From assembly GCA_025617745.1 (NCBI GenBank), contig CM046861.1, forward strand, positions 14,036,516-14,100,515: a stretch of 64,000 nucleotides of DNA, written 5' to 3'. The position numbers were made by a program, and so were the translations under genes. This document shows, in pieces, positions 21,501 through 33,500 of this stretch; position 1 is the first letter of the stretch; every line of letters begins with the position of its first letter. This DNA comes from Heliocidaris erythrogramma. Lineage: Eukaryota; Echinodermata; Echinoidea; Camarodonta; Echinometridae. The notes beneath the pieces are model-generated. The model saw only the letters and a list, made by a program, of their open reading frames with translations, was not told the origin of the DNA and made no database searches.

Positions 21501-24500
21501 GCTCTCCCTTTGTGGGGCAGAGGCGATTGCATTGTCCAAATATCTCCCTGAATTTCAGTCAGCCCGCGCGCAGGGTTCGACTTCGCGTTGGTTCAGGCAC
21601 AAGGTTTTCTCTCCGACCTCAGGTCCAGGGCGGAGGAGTTGAACGTCACTGATGGTGATAAGCTGGTTATTGATGACCTGCTGCACACTTTGTTTGCAGT
21701 GGTCACAACTTTCCAGTAAGGCGGCTTCGGTTACGTTCGTCGCAGGGTTTTGGCCTCTCTCCCCTAGTGGTTAAGGAGACTGACATTGCGTCACTTCTCC
21801 GGGATGTCCCGTATCGGGGTCCTTTTCGCTTTCGCGCTCTTCCCTTCGGGCTGCGTCCAGCCCCTCGGGTGTTTACGCAGGTTGTAGCCGTCTTGGCAGC
21901 CTCGCTGAGGCGCCGCGGCCTTCGGCTATTTTGCTATTTGGATGACTGGCTCCTCTTAGCGGAGTCGCACGATCGTTTGTTAGACGAGGCACGTTTGCTC
22001 GTCAAAGTTACTCAAGACTTGGGTTTCCTAATAAATTGGGAAAAGTCAGTTGGTTCCTACTTGTAGCCCGTGTTTTCTGGGGCTGTTAGACATTCGGAAT
22101 CAATTAGCTCGGCCCAGTCGAGACAGGATTCTGACTATTGTCTCTGCAGCTAGCAAGGTCACTCTGGCCAGAAATGTCAGGGCCAGACAGTGGCTTCAGT
22201 TCTTGGGTTATCTAGCCAGTCTAGTCGATGTTCTAGAGGATTGCCGGCTCCTTATGAGGCCTTTTCAGAGGCATCTCCTCAGGTTTTACAAACCGTGCAA
22301 TGATTCTCTCTTGGTCTGGATTCCAGTACCAGTAGAAATCAATTCCCTTCTCTCCAGTTGGACGAACGTGGAGTTTCTCGCGCGAGGCAAGTCCTTCCGT
22401 ACCCCCTTCCGTCGATCTCGGTTTCGACGGACGCCTCTCGGCTGGGGTGGGGCGGACATTGCAACGACAGCACGGTTTCGGGGGATTCGTCTCATCTCGG
22501 GACTCTACCACAGTCATATCAATGTCCTGGAATTCATGGCAGTCTTCTTAACCCTGCTTCACTTCAGAAGTCGACTTCCCCCAGTCGTTCAGTTCTGATC
22601 CTCACGGACAATGTCACAGTGGGGACTTTAACAATCGGCAGGGAGGCACTCGTTTTGCCACCCTGAATGCCTTAGCAGCGCAGCTGTGGAGATGGTGTCA
22701 TCACATGGCGATCATGCCCGTTGCCTCTTTTCATCCCCGGTCAGGAAAACCTCATTGCGGATTTTCTATCCCGGGGCAGGTGTCTTCCATCAGAATGGGA
22801 GCTCCATCTAGAGGTCTTTTCTCGCATTTGCAGTTGCCTGGGCCCACTGAAAGTGGACCTGCTTGCGTCAGCTCTGTACCACAAGCTTCCGAATTACTAC
22901 TCCCGTGTTCGCGACCGGGAGGCTTGGGCTCTGGATGCTTTCTCTCTCAGTTGGGAGAATCTTCGAGGGTTTGCCTTTCCTCCCTTCCAGCTGTTCCAGC
23001 GAGTCTTGCAGAAGATCAGGGAAGATCGGGCTCGGGTGCTTGTAATAGCTCCCTTTTGGCCCAGGAGGATTTGGTTCCCGGAGTTAGTGAGCCTTCTGGT
23101 GGCTCAATCGTTCCTTCTTCCGCTCAGAGCGGATCTGGTGTCGCAACCCCTCTCGGGGATTCTTCCCCACAGTCCGTCGCGTCCCTTCATTTGACTGCTG
23201 GCCCCTGTCGGGGAATCCGACAGTCAGGTCTCTCTGAAAGGGCCGCTGACTTTTTAATGTCCAGTCGTAGACTCTCTACTAGGGAAATTTATAATTCCCG
23301 TCTTTCAGTCTTTTTCGAATGGTGTAAAGCGCGGGATCAAACCCCGTCTAAGGCTCCTATTGGTTCAATCGCGGATTTTCTAATCTCGCTGTTTGACAAA
23401 GGAAGGTCCATCTCTACTATCCGCTGTCTACTGTCTGCGATCGGCGCCATTCATTCGGGGTTTTCGGATGGCTCGGGGATTTCTAATTCCCCGCTGTTGA
23501 GTGGATTGATTCGGTCTTTCTTTCTGAAACTTCCCCCTCGTTCTCAGTTGGTCCCGTATTGGAGTTTGCCTCGGGTCCTAGAAGCCCTAGCCAAGCCTCC
23601 TTTCGAATCGTTACGTGAAGCTTCGCTTCACCATCTTACGGTAAATACGCTCTTCCTGATAGCCATTGCCTCTGGCCAGAGGTGCAGTACCCTTCATGCC
23701 CTCTGTCTTACTCCTGGCCATGTTCGTTGGGAGAGAAAAGGCGTTAGATTGATTCCCAAAGCTTCTTTCATTGCCAGGAATCAGACGACTTCTTCTGGCC
23801 CTGTTGAGATTTTTCTTTGTCCGGTATCTGACTTTTCGTCAGTGCGTGAGGACAAGGTTTGGTGTCCTGTTAGAGCTCTCAAATGGTATATTGATAAGAC
23901 TAAGTCTACAGTCGTAAAGATGATCAGTTGTTCCTGATCACTCGAGAGCCTTTTTCTCCTGCTTCTCTTGATTCCACTTCTAGATGGATTGTCGAGGCTA
24001 TTCGGGCCGCCGCGACGGCACAGATGCCCTCTTGTCAGATAGTTAGCCCCATGCTCTTGACACTCGTAGTGTCAGCTCCTCTTGGGCTCTGTTTCAAGGT
24101 GTGACTCTTAATGATATTTTGAAGGCTGCCTATTGGCGTTCGCCCAATTCCTTAATTTCTTGCTACCTTGGGGATGTCCCTGCAGGTGAGGCGATTTTTG
24201 CGTCAGCTACCTTGAAGGCCGCTGTGTCTTCTTTGTAATCCTGTTCCCTTCTTCTCTTAAAACATGCCACCTTGTTTTTGAATGGGTGCTAATCAGCATT
24301 GATTTTCTTGTTTACTATATAAATCTATATACACCTACCTATGACCCCCCCCCCCCCCCCCCCTCCTTCCCCTCGCCTTGCAAGCAACATGTTTTTCTAC
24401 TTGGGGTTGCTCGCAAAAGAGGAAGATGACCGTTGCGTATTGCTGCGGATGAGTGGCGAAGGGGAGAACAATAGGATTACGGGGGTTCGCACAATATTGT

Positions 24501-27500
24501 GACTCATTTGTGTTAAGTTCTCGAACGGGTTAGCGTAGTCAAGTGACTATATAGCATAATATGTAGGTATATAGATTTATATAGTAAATGAGAAAATCAA
24601 TGCTGATTTGACAATTTTGTAGCTCAAAAGGAAGCTTCAAAGTTTCACGACAACATGGAGTTTAACCATAATACTGTGAACATGGCGAACAAAGAAGCGG
24701 ACAAATATACAGCTCCTATTGTACCTTCCACAATTGCTCTGGTAGACAAAAGAACATCCCTTCATTGTTATTATGTAAAAATATGTAGAACAGGTGTCAC
24801 ACGCATATTCACTTGTTCTACTTATTTTACATAACAGCAATGAAGGGATGTTCTTTAGTCTACCAGAGTGGAGGGTACAATGAGTTTGTCAGCTCTCTTT
24901 GTCATCATTTTCATAGTGATAGTTTAGCACAATTCACCCCATGCGTTTATACATGCTGTATGTGTCTATGATATCTTATGTATTGTGTATTCTGTGTGCA
25001 ATGTACATGGTGTATGGGGAAGTGCCAGCCTCGCTCACTCACATGTGATCTGCCTGCATGACAGTGCAAGCAACATAACATAACCAATGATTTCATAATA
25101 AGGGGCTTATTCAGACGTATGAGCTTAAAATTGTAAACTGTAAAAGGAAGGAGAAGGGAGAAGGACAACACTTTTGAAGAGAGAATAGGTGAAAAATTAT
25201 CTGTTGCCAGCTGTTTTGATGGGCCATTACAAAGAATTTGTAGAAAGTGTAGTCTGCTACCCATCGTGAATACACAGTGAAACTGCCACAGCAGGCATTA
25301 TTGAGTTCTGTCGTTCGCGCTGTGCCTTGTTTAGTTGGAGGAAGATTTGCAACAATGAATTATTTCGTCAAACTCCTCAGACTTATCTCCTACATTAATT
25401 CAATGAAGAACTAGCACATCAATGATGTGGCGCTCATCAGGCATCCAGCAAAGAAATTCAAGCAATTTGTACTTTGAACAAAATACACATAATGGACTTC
25501 TTTCAACAATTTTCTTACATCAGTAACAGCATTTCACCTTGAAAACTAGGGCCGAAAGGGTGAACTACTTCTCTATTGCAGCCTGTAGAACTCAGGAGTA
25601 GTACCACGTCCACACACACCGATGGGTGCTATGCCAAAACTCATTGTGTAATACAATAAAGAGTCCATATTAGCCATTTTTGTGATCTTTTTAATAAATT
25701 TCGAAAATTAGCATAATTAATTTTCTAGACAAAATTTCAAAAATTCCGAGTGGAAGTTCAATGAACCTCATGAAAGTGTTTCAGATGGAACAAAAAAAAA
25801 TCGAAATCGGTCAATAAATGAGGAAGGAGAAGCAATTTTTGTGATTTTTGAGAAATGCGCATAAATTAGCATATTTAATGAGTTTCAAAATTCTGTGTAG
25901 AAGTTTCGAATCCCCCACCTAGTGCTATCATATAAAGCAAAATTAAAATCGGGTAAGAAATGTCAAAGAATAAGCATTTTGAAATTGTGGACGGACGACT
26001 GGGGGGGGGGGGGGTACTCCCCTAATAATATGATATACGGGGTGTGCCGCTCTAATGGGTCGCTATTTTGCCAGAAATCCCTAAACATGGGGTATGATTT
26101 TGTGCCGGAAAATCTTAAGCATGCCTCCACTTTTTTAAACAGCAGTAACATAATTGTTCAGAATGATGTTCTTGCCATATTGTCGCTATAGTACACACCA
26201 GAGAAGCAAAACAAATAAATAAATAAATAAATGGGTATGGAGGCTCCAGCGGCACACCCGAACCAAATCTGAGTATCCCCCCTCCGGTATTTTCAGTAGA
26301 TTAATTTAACAATGCTCATTTACATACTGCCGAGTGGCATTCCGATATGCCTGTATACATGTCTAGCTCATAGGCCGTCTTAAGGAATGGGGCACACAAC
26401 ATTAATGTGCCCCATCCCCCCCCCCCCCCCCACAAAACCCAAGTGGCATAACTTATACAGCTCAATGAGTATACTTTTTCTGCTTCCTTTATTCAATTTA
26501 TTCATTAAAATTCATTTATTTAACTTAATTCTGTGCTAGTCACCTGCACATGGCTCAGACCACCCCCAACACACAGGATCCCCTGCATGGCTTGGAATTG
26601 TTCACAATCAGCTAACGAAATTCAAATTCTTAGAAACAAATTTTGACTGATGGGATGGTGTTTGCACGGAAATAGGCGGAAATATATCTTCACTTGAAGG
26701 GCGTCCCCCCTTATTTCGCCATTGGATTTTGAAGAAATTTGCATAAGGACTAAAGAGTCACAGTACAGTGATGAATTGCCAGATTCATGCTTGGCAACAT
26801 TCATAATTGAATTCAACACCAAATTGTACCCTAGTATACCAATTAAAAACGAAGCCTTTTCCATGTCATCCCATGGTCTAATGGTTGCTATGTCAGAAAA
26901 TCCTTTGCAAGCTTATGGTTGACAGTAGCAAGTGTTGTATTTGAGACATATGTTTAAGATACATGTAAAAATACAGGCCTACAGTGAGCAAACTGAATAT
27001 TGGTATTGATGAAGCTCCGTTCTAGTAGCTAATTTTAGCAAGTTAATTGCATAAATTTGCATATTTTTTTCCTAACGAAAATATCTTTAAATGAAAAACA
27101 TGACAAACTTAAGTACTAATTGCCTATTTAAAATGGAAAAAGGAAGTGATAACCAAACTTTCTCCAACTAAAAAAACAAACTTTTTGAGCACATAAATTT
27201 GCATATAATTAAGTCCTGCTTAACTATGAAGTGTGCATTCATAAAGATTTTTATCACAAGCAATGATTGCTGTTAGGCTCACTCAAAGATTAACTTTGCA
27301 GGTCTACTTGAGAAATATACTTTCAGTACATAAATTACCAAATATCGTTTTTTTTTTCTTTCATGAAAATCTTTATTTTTGCATAAATTTGCAAATATTT
27401 AACAGAATGCTGACATTATTTGAATTCAGTATTCAAAATTTTCATGCAGTTTGCCTTCAAGTCATGAAACATCATGTGACAAACTGTTCAGTTAAAGTCG

Positions 27501-30500
27501 GACTTAGAGGGTGAAATAAATTGTTTTGTGCAACAGTATAATATTTCCATTTTGCATAAATATATCATAAATATATCACGATATCATGAAACATTGCAAG
27601 TTTACAGCTTGGCAATATTCATATTTGAATTCAGCACAAAAAGCTACCCTAGTCTACCAATTTCCATGTAGGGCGAAAATGTGGACCACGAAAATCAAAT
27701 ACGGAGCCCTTTTTTCCATGTCATCCCATGGTGTATAACATGTCAAGCACAAGTGTAAATATAACCGCTTTATTGTAAAACATTTCGCCCTCAAATGTAA
27801 AAATCTGTTTAACCGCAAATGTAAAAACACTTCGCCTACAAATGTAGATATTTCCATATTTACCTCAAATGTCAAAGCATGTAAACTGCAAATGTAAAAA
27901 CTCATTGCTTACATAACACTGATGTATTAAATGATACTAATAATGTCAGAATGAAACAGAATGACATTAAAGGTCCCCTTTTATGAAATTATAATTCTTG
28001 GTAGTTTGTACATGCATCTCATCTAAATTGAAAAATGACATCCGTTTGCAATAAATACGTATCAAAATATTTTAAAAATAATATTTCCCCCAGGTATTCA
28101 TGTCCAAAACAGTCTGCTAAGCTCCGCCCCCTTTTAAACCCCGAATTCTCGTTCCGCGAGCCTGATTGACGTGTGACGTCACAAACCGACATTACCGATG
28201 CTTGTTTACAATATTGCATATGTATCACATGTGCAAACTAACTTGCTGTTGTGTATACCACCTCGAAAACCACCTCTAAAGCGAAGTATGCCGCAACGCT
28301 GCGTTGTTGCAGGTTGCAGCAACACCACAAAGGAGGGTGTCACTCTACATTTATTCCCTAAAGACCCAAATATAAGAAGGAAATGGACCGCAAAAGTAAA
28401 ATTAGCTCGCGCCCATTGGAAGGGGCCAAGTGACCGCAGTGTTGTGTGCTCCGAGCACTTTTGTGCGGAGGACTTCGTCGATAGCACGGGGCTGCATTCG
28501 GCGTATGGCATCAAGAAGAGGCCGTCCCTGAAACAAGTTTGATCATAGTACATGTATCAATAATATGAAATTTGGCGACTCTGAGCTTTCCCTCACAAGC
28601 ACCTCTCTCAATTGGTCTTTACTATTAATTTTTTTTTGTTCTTGATGAAGAAAAAGATCTTTCTCCATAAAGAGGGTGTTATAAAAATGTTTATCATGGT
28701 AGAGTGGAAACTCAGTATAAAGAGGTCTGATACAACAATATTTCTGATATAACAAGGTAATATTTTGGTCTCAACTCTAATATTGATTTTTGTTACCACC
28801 CTGAATGTAGTGAAAATGTAACGGCCAATTTTCAACCTACAAGCCCCCCCCCCCCCCCCCCCCCGGCAGGAAAAACATCACTACAGTTACAGTTACTTCT
28901 CTACCTTATACATGTAGTTCATTTGACAGAAAATCTATTTTCCAGTGATTCCCTCTTTCACCATTTCTTCTCTTGTGCTTTCCCTCCATTTCTCCCTCTT
29001 TATGCCCAAAATTCTCCACTTTCACACATCTTCCCTCAACTTTTTTATCTCTCCCTTTTTCCCCCAGTGATTCCCTCTCTTTTTCACTATTTCTTCTCTT
29101 GTGCTTTCTGTCTCCCTTTCTCCTTCTTTTTGCCCAATATTCTCCAATTACACACATCTCCTCTCAACTTTTTATCTCTCTTTTTTTTTCTTTTTCCATT
29201 CTGCCAATTGTTGGTTTTAATCTCATTCACGCACTCACACCTTTCTTTTCAATTGTTAGCTTCATTCACGACAAGCCTTGCATAGTAAATATGTTTGAGC
29301 TCTTCCAGAGATGACAAAAATATTCAATTGATTTGAAATATATTATTACTTCTGGAGAAATGTAGATATAGATGTTGTATCCAGGAAATGGTTGTCTTAC
29401 AATTGAACATCAAAAATTCAATAGGAGAATGCCCACCCCCCCCCCCCCCCCCAAAAAAAAACATAACAAAACAAAACAAACAAAACTGATTAGCTTCCAA
29501 AGTGTCTTTCATTAACAAATTAAACAACAAATGCCATAAAAAATAACAGACCTCATTTGCCATTAACAATAGAGTTATCATTCTTAACTGAGATACATGC
29601 ATCTTTACAACATCAATTACAAAAAATGCTCTGGGCAAATACTTAGATGTGAACTCAGTTACCCAATTTCAATTCTTTTTCTGACAGTGAAAATGAATAT
29701 TCAAAATAAGCCTCCTAGACTCCTCTTTTCCTCTGATACTTGAACCAAAAACAGCAATAAAATTTTTACCACATTGTCACAGTGTAGCACACCCTCATGT
29801 AATAAACCCAACTTTCAGGGAAACTGATATCCATGTATAGGAATTAAATATCATGAAAAGATAGAAATGACGTACTAGCATTTTTAACATTTCTTATAAA
29901 CAGTTATGTACATGATAAATGTATATGCTATGTAAGCGTTATCAAGTTAACAACTAGACCAACATATATAAGTACATAATAATAAATACAACAATGAATC
30001 AAATGAAAGAAGAAAAAAAATCTGTAGAAAAAATAATGTCAATTTGAAAAGAAATATGATGTGAAGCAACAATAATGATGATCACATGAATGACCCGAGT
30101 AAATAAAAGATCATGTTTGCCAGTCATTAGTACTGAATAATTTTTTCTTTCAAATAATGAAACTTTGTGTAAATGTTTACACTGACGGAACAACAGTTCT
30201 GATACATAAATATTTTTCAAATGTTCAATTCTACTATCACCTTTGCATAATGTTGAGATTTGTGCATGTCATATCCAAGCCCAGTAAAAAAAAAATATGA
30301 GAATAATGGTTGCATAGCTTAAAGTTCCACAGAGCTGTTCTCCCTTTTGATTTTTTTGCAAAGGTTAAAAATATATATATATATATACAGTAAACTTTGC
30401 AAAGAAGATATCCTAAAGAGGTAAAATGCAGGGAATATTTCCAATTTAAAAAAATTATCTTTGAAAATCTATCCTAGAACAGTAATAAAAATCTCAGTAA

Positions 30501-33500
30501 TAAGGTGGAAGTAAAACATATATTTCTCTGTAAACATAGATCTTGACAAGGTGGGGGAAAAGATATCAACAGCAAAATTGTATGTAGGTCTACGCCTCTT
30601 CAAACTTCAAAGCCCCTGTATTGTTCTGATATTCGCCAAACCTTCAAAAATCCCTCAGTAGGGGTTATTGGGGTCCAGTTTCCCTCCATAATTCCCTGAC
30701 AAGCAAAAAAAAAATCATACTTCTCTTCCAAAGGGGGGGGGGGGGGGGGGGGGGGGGACCGGGCCGGCTGTGCACCCTGGATCCGCCAATGGTTCTGATA
30801 GAAATGCTGCACGGATTCTTGTCACGGCCGCACAAGATGGGAGAGGAACACGTCCTGCCCTGCCCAGGAAACTCCAACACCATCGTACAAGCTGCCTATA
30901 GGCCACATGCCTGGCTTCCCTATAAAAGATTTTTTTTAAAGAGTACAAAGGAAACTATGATTAGACAACTTCAAAACAATGCACAGTGTAGTCTATAATG
31001 TAGGTGATAGTGAGGTAACTTTTACTTTGAAATTCACAAATAAACAATAGAAGATTATCTAATAATTTAGTTGTCAACATCGCAGTGTAAAATGTTGTGA
31101 TGGGGAAAGAGGAAACAAACGTTAATCTGCACATAGGACAAGAAAATACATGTACACTGCAAATAGAATAATCTTCCTCTATTTACATTAAGGCTAAAAC
31201 ATTATTTTCTTTTATAGAATATCGTAATATTAATTTCATAAGGAGCCAAATTGGCATTTTGCATCCAAACTGCTTTATATAATACAGGAATACTGCAGTA
31301 AGGATTAAAACAAAAAATATGGTGTACTCACCGATTTTCAGTTGCATCCTGCCTTGCCTGTCCGCCATACTGCTGCCGATACAGATAGTAAGCAGTTTCC
31401 ATCACATACCGCTCCAGACACACTGGATGAAACCCTGGGTGGAGAAGAAGAAGAAGAAGATCATATCTATTGTCAACTATAACGGTACCTACACTTACTT
31501 AGTGTAGCAGCACAAAGAAAACAAGCACGATAACAGGAGAGCTAAGAGTTTTCTGGATATCAATGTTAGAATTTACTGGAATCAACCACCCCATGCACCA
31601 GTAAAACTGCCCAAGCGCAATCCCAGGCAGGGTCAGCAGGCGAACAACCAAACGGCGCGGCGTGTACCCCGGCCCTGCGCACATCGAGCTCACTGCCTCG
31701 ATCATCGAAGTATCAGCTCAGCCTCTCGGGCAATTTGCAAGCGTAAACAAGATTCATAATACGTGGATATGCGTAAATTAAACTTTAATCGGTAAATTAT
31801 TATCAAAAAATAATTACCAATTGTTATTCCCAAGTCTCCAGTCGATATCCTCTCCGTTATTAAAATCAGGGACGTCTCTGTCATCATCAGAATCTTGCCC
31901 AGAATCCGACATGTCTGGCTCAAACATAGTATACGGCCGGGCCCCTAATTCCTCTTCAATTTCTTCTGGGACTTGATGCTCCAAATCAGATATATCTGAT
32001 CCTGAATAAGTGTCCTGGCTGAAGAAGATGATGCCATCGTTGATGTAGGATTTTGTCTTTAAAAAGCTAAAATGAAGGGCTGAAGTGGCACGAAGTCGAA
32101 GGGATCTACACGAAGCTCAATAGCCTATTACACACACACATCGATACTGATCCAGCTTGTGTGAGTTGAGCGTTCTGTGTGTGACGTCACATGACGTCAT
32201 CGATCGCTGGACCGATTTTCCAAAATTTTTAGGGGCGTTCCCAGATATTTTTTTATTTTCAAGTTTACAGATTAATGAATGGAATTCAGGTAATATGGTT
32301 GACAGATCTGGATTCACAGTAGAAAAGTCTATTAAATGAAGTTCTTTTGTAATTCCATAAAAGGGGACCTTTAAATCCAACGAAATAAAAAAAATGAAAT
32401 AAATTAAAATAAAATGAAATAAAACATATTTCTCCTAAAATCTTATATAATATAAAGAAATTTATTTCAGCTGAACAAACAAACAAAATTAATTATAATT
32501 TTTTTTTAAATAATAATAAATAGTGCATCTTCCCATTGCAATGACGCACCTACACCCCAGGGCGGGGTGCGTTATGGAAGGGTCATTACAATAAAAAAAA
32601 GGGACCTACAGTGCGCCATTTTCGCACCCTCTTTCTTAAAAAGTTTAGAATGACAATTTATGTCCCGGTGGCAGCAACTAGAGACATATGGAGAAAAACT
32701 TATTTTACCTTGTCCCTAGGGAGTTTTATTGCAATGTAATAATTGATAAAAAGAAGGGTTTGGTAATTGTATCACTCCCCAAGTACTTGATAGTTATTTA
32801 GAAACTTTTTAAAAACATTTTTATGGACTCGCCTCGGTGCTGGGTCATGTGACTTCTGCATCATTTTTCTGACACACACATGTGCGTCACAAAAATGATG
32901 CACATGTGCCTCAAGGTTGTCCATTGTATGTCATTTTTTTGTTACTGTCATTATTTGTGACTGTGGTGTGGGTTATTTTCAGTGTATCAGTCAACAAAGT
33001 GATGGAGGTGTGCCTTAAGTTCAATTTCAAATTGACAAATTACGCACCACATCCGTTGTATAGGGCGCGTCATTACCATTAGCACGTGCATAAAAAATTG
33101 GACAAAATATAACTTTGTCCTTTGTTCTGAAAAACCAATCAATCATCATTTAATAATAATCTAAAAAATGAGACTGAATTTTTTATTGTCTATTCAATTT
33201 TGGTTTAAATATTGAATAAAATACTTCCCTTTATACACATGCACACTTGATAAATATCACCATGGGCGTACGGGCACATTTCTTCTTCTTTTTTTTGGGG
33301 GGGGGGGGGGGACTGACGTCTTTATTTCCAGTTTACAATCTTTGGGAGCGAGCGAAGCGAACGAGTGAGAATTTTGGCACTTTATGTAATTTCATCAAAA
33401 TTTTATATTCTCGAACCTCGATGGCAAACTAATTATGGGGCATTCGGCATCTCGCTTCCCGAATATCGGAACTATGAAAAATCCTCGGGGGGGGGGGGGG

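Larger units (their letters stand above)
18925..24609 (+). mobile_element. DIRS-type tyrosine-recombinase retroelement, fossil
   Basis: The ends are inverted rather than direct repeats: about 18925-19118 is the diverged complement of about 24412-24609 (shared GTCACTTGACTACGCTAACC and CCCTTCGCCACTCATCCGCA). An internal complementary region at 24291-24342 matches the inverse of the right end (24561-24609), a DIRS hallmark. Parts in order: gag-like start near 19530; reverse transcriptase with a YLDD core (about 21767-22066); RNase H and linker (about 22070-23190, including IPGQENLIADFLSR); and a tyrosine recombinase domain (about 23240-24230). It lies in intron 1 of the SLC16 gene in the same orientation. 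Overlapping frames are usual in this family. It is broken, with roughly a handful of coding breaks plus one large nested insertion (19990-21286); moderately old. It has no transposon-type target duplication, as expected. Confidence 0.88.
27971..32370. mobile_element. 4,400-bp TTAA-flanked DNA transposon with THAP and P2X7-ballast coding exons (Kolobok-like)
   Basis: The left end begins AGGTCCCCTTTTATG and the right end, inverted, AGGTCCCCTTTTATGGAAT; the match runs about 25 bp. TTAA stands directly outside both ends (27967-27970 and 32371-32374). TTAA target duplications plus a THAP domain are features of the Kolobok superfamily; piggyBac also uses TTAA but has no THAP. Near the left end a THAP exon reads inward on the + strand. 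From the right end a P2X7-ballast-type gene reads inward on the minus strand. Both starts are preceded by CRE palindromes. I found no DDE transposase, so it is either non-autonomous or its transposase exons are too short or decayed to see. A G-rich dispersed repeat has inserted at about 30600-30790. Confidence 0.75.

Noticed and set aside
28288-28542. THAP frame as a host gene nested in the SLC16 intron
   Set aside because: It lies 317 bp inside a TTAA-flanked inverted-repeat element and faces inward with a second element gene at the other end, so element membership is the simpler reading. Domestication cannot be excluded.
28920-29314. Two overlapping plus-strand frames of about 115 residues
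   Set aside because: Composition is C/T-rich simple sequence giving Phe/Ser/Pro/Leu runs; there is no domain and the frames overlap one another.
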